Source of the DNA: Anaerolineae bacterium
GTDB taxonomy: Bacteria; Chloroflexota; Anaerolineae; UBA4142; SHND01
Direction of reading: 5' to 3'
NCBI GenBank assembly: GCA_021463195.1
Contig: JAJTXZ010000006.1
Location: 40,482 to 104,481, forward strand
DNA: 64,000 nucleotides
The notes under the pieces were generated by a model. The model was given only the letters and a program-made list of their open reading frames with translations, ran no database searches and had not been told where the DNA came from. Shown one piece after another: positions 43,775-52,324 of this stretch (position 1 is the first letter of the stretch; the number at the start of each line of letters is the position of its first letter). A program made the translations under genes and the position numbers.

Positions 43775-44980
43775 ATGTCAATAATTTGTTTTGAGAATGT
43801 CAGCAAACGTTTTGTGTTGCATCGCGCGCGCACGCGTTCGATCCAAGATTTGTTTGTCCACCGATTTTCGCGGCGCCAAGCCGACCGCGCGGCGCTCGCG
43901 CCAAGCGCGCCCGAAGAATTCTGGGCGCTGCGCGATGTGTCGTTTGAACTGACGGCGGGCGAAATGGTCGGCATTATTGGACCGAACGGCGCGGGCAAGT
44001 CCACCACTTTGAAATTGCTCGCGCGCATTATCGAACCGACGAGCGGCAAGGTGCAGGTCAAGGGGCGCTTGAACGCGCTGATTGAATTGGGCGCGGGTTT
44101 TCACGAAGAGCTCACCGGACGCGAAAATATTTTTTTGAGCGGCGCGCTGTTGGGTTTATCGCGCCAAGACATTCGGCGCAAGTTGGACGAGATTGTGGCG
44201 TTCAGCGAATTGGAAAAATTTATTGATATGCCCGTCAAACATTATTCGTCGGGTATGCACATGCGGCTCGGTTTCGCCATCGCGACGGTGATTGAAGCGG
44301 AAGCGCTGCTCGTGGACGAAGTGTTGGCGGTCGGCGACGCGAATTTTCAACGCAAATGTTTCGAGCGCATCGCCGAAATTCGCGACAATGGCGCGGCGAT
44401 TTTATTTGTGTCGCATCAGATGGCGGACATTGAGCGGCATTGCGACCGCGCGCTTTTGATTATGGACGGGCGCGTGATTGCGGACGGCGCGCCGATGGAA
44501 GCGGCGCAGCAGTATCGCGAATTGACCAAACGACAGCGCGCGGATGCGCCGGACTTTTACAATGTCGAGTACGTCGAGTTTCAGGTGCCGGAGCAAATGC
44601 GTATCGGCGAGCGCGCGCCGTATCGCGTCACCATTCGCAACCATTCGCATCAAGAGTGGATTGGCGAACAAGGTTCGGGCACGCGCATGGTGTCGGTGAG
44701 TTATCATTGGCTGGACCGTTACGGCAACATGCATCAATTCATGGGTCCGCGCAAAATTTTGCCGCGCAATGTGGCGCCGGGCGAAAGTATCACCATCGAA
44801 AATTTTATTTTGCCGCCGCAGCAGCCGGGCAATTTTTTGCTCGAACTCGATCTAGCCGCCGAAGGCGCGGGTTGGTTTGGCGCGCACGGCAAGCCGGGAC
44901 CGCAAATCGCGGTGAGCGTTTTGCCGGAACGCGGCGCGCGGCATAATGGAGACATGCAAGAAAAAAGGATGGAGGCCTGA
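43775..44980 (+). CDS. Wzt-like ABC transporter ATP-binding protein with C-terminal glycan-binding domain
   Basis: The 401-residue protein has Walker A GPNGAGKSTTLKLL, the signature YSSGMHMRLGFAIAT, Walker B LLVDEVLAVGD and the H-loop SHQ. Polysaccharide and teichoic-acid exporters show the GRLNALIELGAGFHEELTGRENI stretch seen here. Residues about 265-395 form a Wzt_C-like beta-sandwich that reads the glycan end. The partner permease (Wzm) is not next to it, which is unusual. The start MSIICFENVS at 43775 fits the family. Confidence 0.9.
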   Translation: MSIICFENVSKRFVLHRARTRSIQDLFVHRFSRRQADRAALAPSAPEEFWALRDVSFELTAGEMVGIIGPNGAGKSTTLKLLARIIEPTSGKVQVKGRLNALIELGAGFHEELTGRENIFLSGALLGLSRQDIRRKLDEIVAFSELEKFIDMPVKHYSSGMHMRLGFAIATVIEAEALLVDEVLAVGDANFQRKCFERIAEIRDNGAAILFVSHQMADIERHCDRALLIMDGRVIADGAPMEAAQQYRELTKRQRADAPDFYNVEYVEFQVPEQMRIGERAPYRVTIRNHSHQEWIGEQGSGTRMVSVSYHWLDRYGNMHQFMGPRKILPRNVAPGESITIENFILPPQQPGNFLLELDLAAEGAGWFGAHGKPGPQIAVSVLPERGARHNGDMQEKRMEA

Positions 44981-44984
44981 GAAG

Positions 44985-45075
44985 AGACTAGAGACTGGAG
45001 AACCGTCATTCCGAACCACTGCTGCGAGCGCAGCATGGCAGGCGCTGAAGAGTCTCCAAGCTCCAATCTCCAATC
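44985..45075. repeat. Heptamer repeats with a hairpin between the Wzt and AlkP genes
   Basis: GAGACTA GAGACTG GAG at the left and TCCAAGC TCCAATC TCCAATC at the right are complementary heptamer sets that flank a CTGCTGCGAGCGCAGCA hairpin. The right-hand set lies just before the GTG start at 45086. Confidence 0.7.
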
Positions 45076-45085
45076 TTTAATTTCT

Positions 45086-46753
45086 GTGCGAGTTCTCGTT
45101 ATCGGCATTGACGGCGCAACGTTTCGCTTGATGCGTCCGCTTATGCAACAGGGCTACATGCCCTTTCTTTGTCGAGTTGAACAAGAAGGCGCGCTCGGCA
45201 CGTTGACGACGATTTATCCGCCCGTCACCGCGCCCGCGTGGTCGTCTTTTATGACGGGCAAAAATCCCGGCAAGCACGGCGTCTATGAATTTTTGCATCG
45301 CAAGCGCGGGACGTTTGAACAAATTCCCGTGAACGCGGGAATGCTCGGCAGTCAAACGCTGTGGGAAATGATGAGCAAAGCGGGCAAACGCATGGTCATT
45401 GTCAGCGTGCCGCTCTGCTATCCGCCGTTCGCGGTGAATGGCACGCTCATGTCGGATTTTCTCGCGCCGATGGGCGCGCGCGATTTGTCGTATCCGCCGG
45501 AGCTTTTGCAAGAGGTCGAAAGTAAATTCGGCGAATATCTTTTGTACCACAAACAGGTGTACACGCCGGATAATGTGGGCAATGTGTTGACGGAATTGGA
45601 AGAGCATACGGCATATCGCCAGCGCGTCGCGGAATATTTGTTGCAGCGTGACGCGTGGGATTTTGCGATGGTGTATTTTGAAGGCACCGACCGTTTGCAG
45701 CATGAATTGTGGCACGTGATTGACCCGACGAGTCCGATGCACAATAAAGCGGAAGCGGCGCAGTACGCCGAACGCACGCGCGCTTATTTTCGCGTGCTGG
45801 ATGACGATGTGCGTAAACTCGCCGAGCTCGCGCTGACGCAAGACCCTGACACGACCATTATTTTGATGAGCGATCACGGCTTTGGCGCGATTCATAAATT
45901 CGTCAATTTCAATATCTGGCTGCTCAAGGAAGGATTCCTTCAACTCAAACAAGACATTCCGACGCAGCTAAAAAACGCGTTGTTCAATCTGGGTTTCACG
46001 CCATCGCTCGGTTACAAGCTTTCGATGAATTTTGGGTTTGCGAATTTGCGTCTGTCGCAAGGCATGACCAATCGCAATCAAATTTTGGATTGGGTGCGGC
46101 GCGGTTTTCTCTCGTTCCGCAATGTGGATTGGGCGCGCACGCGCGCGTTTTCCAGCGGCAATTACGGCCAAATTTTCGTGAATCTGCAAGGGCGCGAACA
46201 ATTCGGCAGCGTCGCGCCGAGCGCTTATCAAAACGTGTGCGACGAAATCACCGCGCGTTTGTACGCGCTCCAGGATCCGCAAACCGCGCAAAATATTGTC
46301 ACGCAAGTGCACAAACAATCCGAAAAATTTTGGGGCGAATTCATTGACGACGCGCCCGATATCGTTTTTTCGCTCGCGGAAAATTATAAAGCGCTCGGCA
46401 CGCTCGAATTCGCGTCCAACAAAATCATCGAACCCGCGTTCGGCAATTCGGGCGACCATCGCATGGACGGGTTCGTCGGCATGTTGGGCAAACAAATCAA
46501 ACGCGGCGCGCCAATCGAAAACGCCAACATCATGGATGTCGCGCCGACGATTTTGTATCTGATGGGCTTGCCGATTCCGTCTGATTTGGATGGGCAGGTG
46601 TTGACAAAACCGCTGTCGGACGAATTGCTCATGTCGTCTCACATCCAGCACGGCGACGCGTTGGGGGCGCGCGATCAAATGCTTCCCGATTATTCCGAAG
46701 AAGAATCCGAAGAAGTCAAAGAGCGTCTGCGCGCGCTGGGCTATTTGGGGTAA
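45086..46753 (+). CDS. Cytoplasmic AlkP-superfamily phosphodiesterase
   Basis: The 555-residue protein begins directly at the core strand VRVLVIGIDGATF, with metal-ligand D9. Thr48 in PPVTAPAW is the likely nucleophile, and TGKNPGKHG and MSDHGFG follow. It ends with the acidic stretch and KERLRALGYLG tail. GTG at 45086 is favoured; an ATG at 45035 would add residues coded by a heptamer repeat. No signal peptide. It is followed 11 bases later by the acylation gene pair, so it may act on a glycan-linked phosphate or nucleotide. Confidence 0.8.
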   Translation: MRVLVIGIDGATFRLMRPLMQQGYMPFLCRVEQEGALGTLTTIYPPVTAPAWSSFMTGKNPGKHGVYEFLHRKRGTFEQIPVNAGMLGSQTLWEMMSKAGKRMVIVSVPLCYPPFAVNGTLMSDFLAPMGARDLSYPPELLQEVESKFGEYLLYHKQVYTPDNVGNVLTELEEHTAYRQRVAEYLLQRDAWDFAMVYFEGTDRLQHELWHVIDPTSPMHNKAEAAQYAERTRAYFRVLDDDVRKLAELALTQDPDTTIILMSDHGFGAIHKFVNFNIWLLKEGFLQLKQDIPTQLKNALFNLGFTPSLGYKLSMNFGFANLRLSQGMTNRNQILDWVRRGFLSFRNVDWARTRAFSSGNYGQIFVNLQGREQFGSVAPSAYQNVCDEITARLYALQDPQTAQNIVTQVHKQSEKFWGEFIDDAPDIVFSLAENYKALGTLEFASNKIIEPAFGNSGDHRMDGFVGMLGKQIKRGAPIENANIMDVAPTILYLMGLPIPSDLDGQVLTKPLSDELLMSSHIQHGDALGARDQMLPDYSEEESEEVKERLRALGYLG

Positions 46754-46764
46754 CGAACCAAGCG

Positions 46765-47838
46765 ATGCGTTTCATCATTGTCTTTCTAGCCACAGCGATT
46801 TTATTGCTGGGCGCGACGGCGGCGGTGAATTATTTTGTCAATCCGTACGCCATCTATCCGCCGCGTTGGTTCATGCCCGCGTCCGCGAATGATTTGGAAC
46901 GGGCGCTGCGCGAGCTCGAGGCGCCAGAGGCGCGCCCCGTATTGGTGACGCTGGGTTCATCGCGCAGCTCGCGCTTGCGCCCGCAAGATTTAGAATGTTA
47001 CACCGGTTTGACCAATATCAACGCGGCGTACGCGGGCGCGACGCCGGAAGGTTATTTCGCGCTCGTCGCGTATCTGGTCGAACACAAGACGCCGCCCAAA
47101 ATGTTAATCGTGGGCGTGGACATCGAAGCATTCCAAATCGCCGCCAAATTTGGCGACAAGGTGACGAACGTGCCGCGCTTGAAACGCTATCTCGAAGACA
47201 CAAATGTCTTGCAGGAGCAATGGCAAGACGGCACGAATCTCGTTTCGTGGGCGCAGTTGAGCGATGCCCTGCGCGTTCTCGCGCGCGCGCAAAATATAAA
47301 CCTCAATCCAACGGCGCCGCTCGACCGCGCGTGGAATAAAATGGTCAATGCGTTGGCGCCCAAGCAAAACGCCAATAACGCGGTCAGAATTCCCAAAGCG
47401 CAGCGTCCCGCCAAACAGGTAGACAATCGCGCGGAAATTACGCCCGCGCTCGTCATCCAACATTATCAAAGCCGGTTTAGCGGTTACACCTCGCTTTCGA
47501 CCGAACAACAAACGTATTTTGAAGATTTGTTAAAACTCGCGCGCGCGCGCAATATTAAAGTTAAACTGTTTATCACCACGCTGCATCCTGATTTAATCAA
47601 GGTGTTGGACAAACAGGGTTTTTATCCCAAGCGTTACGCGGATGTGCGCGCCTGGTTGGCGAAATTGCAGCCAACGTACGGTTTTGATTTTTACGATTTT
47701 GCGACGCCGGACAAGTTCGGCGGCAACACGCAAGATTTTTTCAATCTCTCGCACATTGACGAAATCAACAGCGCGCGCGCGATTCGCGCCATGTTCCCGG
47801 ACGCGGCGCGCGCGGCGCAATGCGCGCCGCAACCCTAG
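46765..47838 (+). CDS. Membrane-anchored SGNH-like protein, AlgJ/DltD-type partner of MBOAT
   Basis: The 357-residue protein has one N-terminal span (about 3-22) and an extracytoplasmic domain. The block LVTLGSSRSSRLRPQDLE (about 59-76) resembles the GSSR nucleophile loop of AlgJ/AlgX and DltD-type acyl-handling proteins, and SHIDEINSARAI near the C-terminus could give the Asp-His pair. The MBOAT gene overlaps or follows within 5 bases, the arrangement seen in alginate and cellulose acetylation operons. It probably moves acyl groups to a polysaccharide outside the membrane. Confidence 0.7.
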   Translation: MRFIIVFLATAILLLGATAAVNYFVNPYAIYPPRWFMPASANDLERALRELEAPEARPVLVTLGSSRSSRLRPQDLECYTGLTNINAAYAGATPEGYFALVAYLVEHKTPPKMLIVGVDIEAFQIAAKFGDKVTNVPRLKRYLEDTNVLQEQWQDGTNLVSWAQLSDALRVLARAQNINLNPTAPLDRAWNKMVNALAPKQNANNAVRIPKAQRPAKQVDNRAEITPALVIQHYQSRFSGYTSLSTEQQTYFEDLLKLARARNIKVKLFITTLHPDLIKVLDKQGFYPKRYADVRAWLAKLQPTYGFDFYDFATPDKFGGNTQDFFNLSHIDEINSARAIRAMFPDAARAAQCAPQP

Positions 47839-47843
47839 CGCGT

Positions 47844-49271
47844 ATGCTCTTTAACAGCTACGAATTTATTTTTTTATTTTTGCCGATTGTGTTGGCGGTA
47901 TATTGGGGACTTGCGACGCGCCAACGCAACTGGCGTTTGCTGTGGCTGACGCTGGCGAGTTATTATTTTTACGCGTTTTGGAATTATCAATTTCTCGCGT
48001 TGATCATCGCTTCAACGCTGATTGATTATTGGGTCGGTCCAAAAATTTATGCCGCGCAAAATAAACGCGCGCGGCAGCTGTGGTTAAGCGTTTCGCTGCT
48101 CAGCAATCTCGGGGGGCTCGCGTTTTTCAAATATTATAATTTCACCGCCGCCCAGCTTAACGGCTTTGGCGCCATATTCGGCTTGGCGCATCTCGCGCCG
48201 GTATTGAATGTGGCGCTGCCCATTGGCATTTCGTTCACCGCATTTGAATCATTAAGTTACACGATTGATTTATATCGCGGGCAGGTGAAACCAGCCCGCG
48301 ATTTCTTGGCATTGGCGTGTTTTGTGTCCGTGTTTCCGCGCATGATCGCGGGACCCATTATTCGCTATGCGCCGTTTGCGCCGCAGTTGGAACGCGATCC
48401 GCGCACGCGTCCCCATGCCGACGATGCCATGACCGGCATTTATTTTTTTGTCGTCGGCTTGGCGAAAAAAGTTTTGGTCGCGGACATTATCGCGGGCTAT
48501 ATCAATCCGCTGCTCGCGGGCAACGCGTATCTACAGTTGGGTTTGATTGGCAGTTGGGGCGTCATGCTCGGCTATACCTTTCAACTCTATTTCGATTTTT
48601 CGGGTTATAGCGATATGGCGGTCGGGCTCGGCAAAATGCTCGGTCTCGATTTGCCGCGAAATTTTAATTCGCCATACCAAGCCGTAAGCATCATTGATTT
48701 TTGGCGACGCTGGCACATGACCCTCTCGTCGTGGCTGCGCGATTATTTGTATATTCCGCTCGGCGGCTCGCGACGCGGCGAATTCGCCACGCTGCGCAAC
48801 TTGATGCTGACGATGGCGTTGGGCGGACTGTGGCACGGCGCGAATTGGACCTTTTTGATTTGGGGCGTGTATCATGGCGTGTGGCTTGTGTTGAATCATC
48901 AAACCGCGAAATTGCATTTGGAGACAACACGATTAAAATTTGTCTTGCATCCCGCGCTGACGCGCGCGACAACCTTTATTCTTGTTGTATTTGGCTGGAC
49001 GTTATTTCGCAGTGAAACGATCTCGATGGCGTGGTATTTGTGGCGCGCGATGCTCGGCTTGCATGGCGTGGATTGGGGCGCGCTGCGCGCCTTGGGTTAC
49101 GGTTTCTGGGCGATGCTGGCAATCGGTTTTGCGCTGTCCATGTTTGCGCCCGACACTTGGGATTTCAAAATTACGCCGCGCGCGCGGTACGCCGTCGCGT
49201 TAGGTTTGCTCGGCGCGGTGTGCGTTTTGATGCTCGGTCAACGCAGTCCCTTTTTGTATTTTCAGTTTTAA
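47844..49271 (+). CDS. MBOAT-family O-acyltransferase (AlgI-like)
   Basis: The 475-residue protein starts MLFNSYEFIFLFLPIVL, the usual start of AlgI-type proteins, and has about ten spans. The conserved FWRRWHMTLSSWLRDYLYIP block and catalytic His in GGLWHGANWTF (about residue 333) are present. It would accept acetyl or another acyl from a cytoplasmic donor and pass it across the membrane to the AlgJ-like partner encoded upstream. The start is set by family homology; an upstream in-frame ATG at 47820 overlaps the previous gene. Confidence 0.93.
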   Translation: MLFNSYEFIFLFLPIVLAVYWGLATRQRNWRLLWLTLASYYFYAFWNYQFLALIIASTLIDYWVGPKIYAAQNKRARQLWLSVSLLSNLGGLAFFKYYNFTAAQLNGFGAIFGLAHLAPVLNVALPIGISFTAFESLSYTIDLYRGQVKPARDFLALACFVSVFPRMIAGPIIRYAPFAPQLERDPRTRPHADDAMTGIYFFVVGLAKKVLVADIIAGYINPLLAGNAYLQLGLIGSWGVMLGYTFQLYFDFSGYSDMAVGLGKMLGLDLPRNFNSPYQAVSIIDFWRRWHMTLSSWLRDYLYIPLGGSRRGEFATLRNLMLTMALGGLWHGANWTFLIWGVYHGVWLVLNHQTAKLHLETTRLKFVLHPALTRATTFILVVFGWTLFRSETISMAWYLWRAMLGLHGVDWGALRALGYGFWAMLAIGFALSMFAPDTWDFKITPRARYAVALGLLGAVCVLMLGQRSPFLYFQF

Positions 49272-49278
49272 ACGGTTT

Positions 49279-50826
49279 ATGCAAAATCTTTGGACGCGGT
49301 TTCAATTTGTGACGCGCGTGGGATTGATTTTGGGCAGCGCGTTATTTTTGATTCAGCATGGAACTTGGGCGGCGCAAGCGCAGGGCGCGAACGCTCTGGC
49401 GCCAACTGCGCCGTTCGTGCAGTTTTCTGATGTCACGCGCCAAGCCAAGCTGCCGCGCGTCAAAGCGCGCACGCGCGGCATTGCGTGGGGCGATTTTGAC
49501 AATGATGGCTGGCAAGACCTTTTCGTCGGGCATCACGCCGCGCGCCCAGATTTATTTCGCAATCAAGGCGACGGGACCTATGTCAACGTAACCGCATCCG
49601 CCGGAATAGATGAGTTGACTGACCGCCATGCTTGCCAATGGGGCGATTTTAATAATGACCGCTGGATTGATTTATATTGCAGCGCCGGCGCCGCGCGCGG
49701 GATGGGCTCCAAACCGAATCAACTTTGGCAAAACAATGGAGCTGGTTCTTTTCAAGATGTCGCCGTAAGCATGGGCGTAATAGATGGCGTTGGGCGCGGG
49801 CGCAGCGTCAACTGGTTCGATTATAATAACGATGGATTGTTGGACCTTTTTTTGGGAAACGCTTTGCGGAGCGATGGCGCAAGTCAGAATCGGCTCTATC
49901 GAAATGAGGGCGCGACGTTTAGCGATGTCGCTGCCCAAGTCGGCTTGATCATGTCTTTTTCCGCTGTGGCAAGCGCGGTGACCGATTACAATCAAGATGG
50001 TTTGTGGGATTTGAGCATCGCGACGGACGAGGCAATTTATCTTTTCAAACATACCGCGGCAGACGCGTTCCGCGAACAATCTCCGCGCAAGACCGGTCTC
50101 CAAGTCCAAGCGCTTGACGCGTTGACATGGGGCGATTATGACAATGACGGTTACGCCGATTTAGCCGTCGCCGCGCGTTCTGGCGCAATCAAATTGTTCC
50201 ACAACAATCGCAACGGAAAATTTAGCGATGTCACTAGCCGCGCGAAAATTCCGCAAGCGGCGCTGCCCGCGCAAGCCGCGCGCTGGGCGGATTTGAATAA
50301 CGACGGCTGGCTCGATTTATTGATTGTGCGACGCGGCGTGACGCACACGCCCAATGCGCCCGATTTGCTCTTGCAAAATCTGGGGAACGGCGCCTTTAAG
50401 GATGTGACCGGTCGCGCGCGGCTCGCGGGGCCAGCGCAAGGCCAAGGCGAAACCGTCGCGGCAGCTGATTACGATAATGACGGTTTCTTGGATCTGTTTG
50501 TCAATAACGGCGCTGGCGCGATCGGCAGCGGATTTTTGTATCGAAATCTCGGCAACGCTAATCATTGGTTGACGCTTCAACTGCGCGGCACGCGCAGCAA
50601 TGCGTTAGCGATCGGCAGCAAGATTTGGGTGACGACGGATAATAAAACGCAATATCGCGAATATTTGTACGAAAATTCAAGTTCGGGCCAAAGCTCAATC
50701 CGCGCGCATTTCGGTTTGGCGCAGGACACAATCATCCAAGTCATTAAAATCCGTTGGCCCGATGGCCAAGTTCAAGAATTGCTTGACGTGCCGGCGGACC
50801 AACATTTGGTCATTGAACAACCCTAG
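49279..50826 (+). CDS. Secreted FG-GAP repeat protein with ASPIC/UnbV C-terminal domain
   Basis: After a signal peptide (about 1-35) come seven FG-GAP/VCBS repeats, each with a Ca-binding D-x-D-x-D-G loop (GDFDNDGWQDLF, FDYNNDGLLDLF, GDYDNDGYADLA, ADLNNDGWLDLL, ADYDNDGFLDLF and two weaker ones), making a beta-propeller. The C-terminal 100 residues (LQLRGTRSNALAIGSKIWV, IRWPDGQVQELLDV) are the ASPIC/UnbV module. Such proteins are extracellular and bind ligands or glycans. The gene follows MBOAT by 8 bases, so it is probably in the same operon. Confidence 0.9.
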   Translation: MQNLWTRFQFVTRVGLILGSALFLIQHGTWAAQAQGANALAPTAPFVQFSDVTRQAKLPRVKARTRGIAWGDFDNDGWQDLFVGHHAARPDLFRNQGDGTYVNVTASAGIDELTDRHACQWGDFNNDRWIDLYCSAGAARGMGSKPNQLWQNNGAGSFQDVAVSMGVIDGVGRGRSVNWFDYNNDGLLDLFLGNALRSDGASQNRLYRNEGATFSDVAAQVGLIMSFSAVASAVTDYNQDGLWDLSIATDEAIYLFKHTAADAFREQSPRKTGLQVQALDALTWGDYDNDGYADLAVAARSGAIKLFHNNRNGKFSDVTSRAKIPQAALPAQAARWADLNNDGWLDLLIVRRGVTHTPNAPDLLLQNLGNGAFKDVTGRARLAGPAQGQGETVAAADYDNDGFLDLFVNNGAGAIGSGFLYRNLGNANHWLTLQLRGTRSNALAIGSKIWVTTDNKTQYREYLYENSSSGQSSIRAHFGLAQDTIIQVIKIRWPDGQVQELLDVPADQHLVIEQP

Positions 50827-50877
50827 TTTTTTTTCTTGACGTTTTTTAGTTGAGCATAGCGAAAGGAAAACGCAAAA

Positions 50878-52317
50878 ATGAAATTCAAAATTTTCGCTTT
50901 GTGCGCGCTTGGATTCGCGCTGCTTGGGCTGTTTGCCCAACCGACGTCGCTCTTTTCGTATTCAAAAAATTCGACCGCGCGTCAATATGACGCGACGCTA
51001 GACAAAGCTTCGCCGACGCCAACCGGCACAGCGACTGTGACGCCGATGCCAACTGGCACGGCGACCGCCATACCGACGCCAACTTTTATTCCGAGTGTTA
51101 GGATGACGCATGGTCCCGTCGTCGGCGCGGTGACCGCTTCCACCGCGCGCGTCTTTGTGCGCACAAGCGATGCCGCGTCCGTCACGCTGCGTTACGGCAA
51201 AATGGCGGATTTGAGCGACGCGCTCGCAAGTCAAACGCAATGGACCAGCGCCGAACACGATTTCACCACAATCATTCCATTGACGAATCTGGAACCCCAG
51301 ACGGTCTATTATCTCGATATTGTGGTCAATGGCGCGCCTCAACTAAAAGCGGATTATCCGCGCTTTAAAACTTTTCCCGTCGCAGGTTCAGATGTGGCGT
51401 TCAAGTTTGTGTATCTGACCGATTCAAACGCCGACCCGGGGCCCGACGCCAAGACCTTTTTTTACGCCGGACAGGAACAGCCAGCTTTTGTCATTCTGGG
51501 CGGCGATTTTCCGCATGGCAAATCGCTCACTCTGGAGCGCAAACGTTTTTATTACAAAGCGATTTACGATCCCGCGACCAATCCGAGCATGCGCGATTTT
51601 GTAAAGAAAATTCTGCGGCAATATCCCGTCGCGCACATGTGGGACAATCACGATTACGGCATGCCCTCTAATCGCTTTTATCCGCTGCGCGCGGTCAACC
51701 TGCAGGTCATGCAAGAATATTTTCCGACGTATCCGCTCACCCAGTACGGCGATTGGCAAAAATTTTCGTACGCCCAAGCTGACTTTTTCTTGCTCGATTC
51801 GCGCGGTCAGCGCGATAACAATCGTCAGCCGGATGGACCAAACAAATCCATGCTCGATGGCGACCGTCTCGGCGCGGCGGGACAGTTGGAATGGTTAAAA
51901 ACGGGCTTGAAAGAATCCACCGCGCGCTGGAAATTTATCTTGTCGCCGGTGCCTTTTAACCCGACCGCCAAACCCAAAACTTCGTGGGGCGCGTTTCAAT
52001 ATGAACGCAATCTATTGATGAAATTTATTCGCGACAATGGCATCACCGGCGTGATAAGCGTCGCCGGCGACCTGCATCTCGGCGCGATTGACGATGGAAC
52101 ACATTCCACGATTCCGGAAATGGTGGTACCCGGACCGAATGGGCCGGGCTGCGTCAGCACAGGCGAACTGGGCTTGTGGAGTCAAGGCGTCTATGGCAAA
52201 GAAGGCGAACGCTGCAATGGCTATGGCGTGATTACAGTTTACGCCAATCGGCCGCGCGTCGTTCTCAAAGTCAAAGATTTGAACGGCAAGGTCAAACTCC
52301 AATACACCGTAAAGTAG
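50878..52317 (+). CDS. PhoD-like metallophosphoesterase
   Basis: The 479-residue protein has a signal peptide (about 1-28), a linker of three TPTG-type repeats, a fibronectin-like N-terminal domain (about 75-165) and a PhoD catalytic domain with LGGDFPHG, MWDNHDYG and VAGDLHLGA, which supply the metal ligands. PhoD enzymes release phosphate from phosphodiesters, including teichoic-acid-like polymers, outside the membrane. AAAGGAA precedes the ATG. It lies between the ASPIC gene and an AlkP gene. Confidence 0.85.
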   Translation: MKFKIFALCALGFALLGLFAQPTSLFSYSKNSTARQYDATLDKASPTPTGTATVTPMPTGTATAIPTPTFIPSVRMTHGPVVGAVTASTARVFVRTSDAASVTLRYGKMADLSDALASQTQWTSAEHDFTTIIPLTNLEPQTVYYLDIVVNGAPQLKADYPRFKTFPVAGSDVAFKFVYLTDSNADPGPDAKTFFYAGQEQPAFVILGGDFPHGKSLTLERKRFYYKAIYDPATNPSMRDFVKKILRQYPVAHMWDNHDYGMPSNRFYPLRAVNLQVMQEYFPTYPLTQYGDWQKFSYAQADFFLLDSRGQRDNNRQPDGPNKSMLDGDRLGAAGQLEWLKTGLKESTARWKFILSPVPFNPTAKPKTSWGAFQYERNLLMKFIRDNGITGVISVAGDLHLGAIDDGTHSTIPEMVVPGPNGPGCVSTGELGLWSQGVYGKEGERCNGYGVITVYANRPRVVLKVKDLNGKVKLQYTVK

Positions 52318-52324
52318 AGCTCGC

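Noticed and set aside
46765..49271. Alginate biosynthesis operon
   Set aside because: Only the AlgI/AlgJ-like pair is present; no alg8, alg44 or algK-type genes, so the acceptor glycan is unknown.
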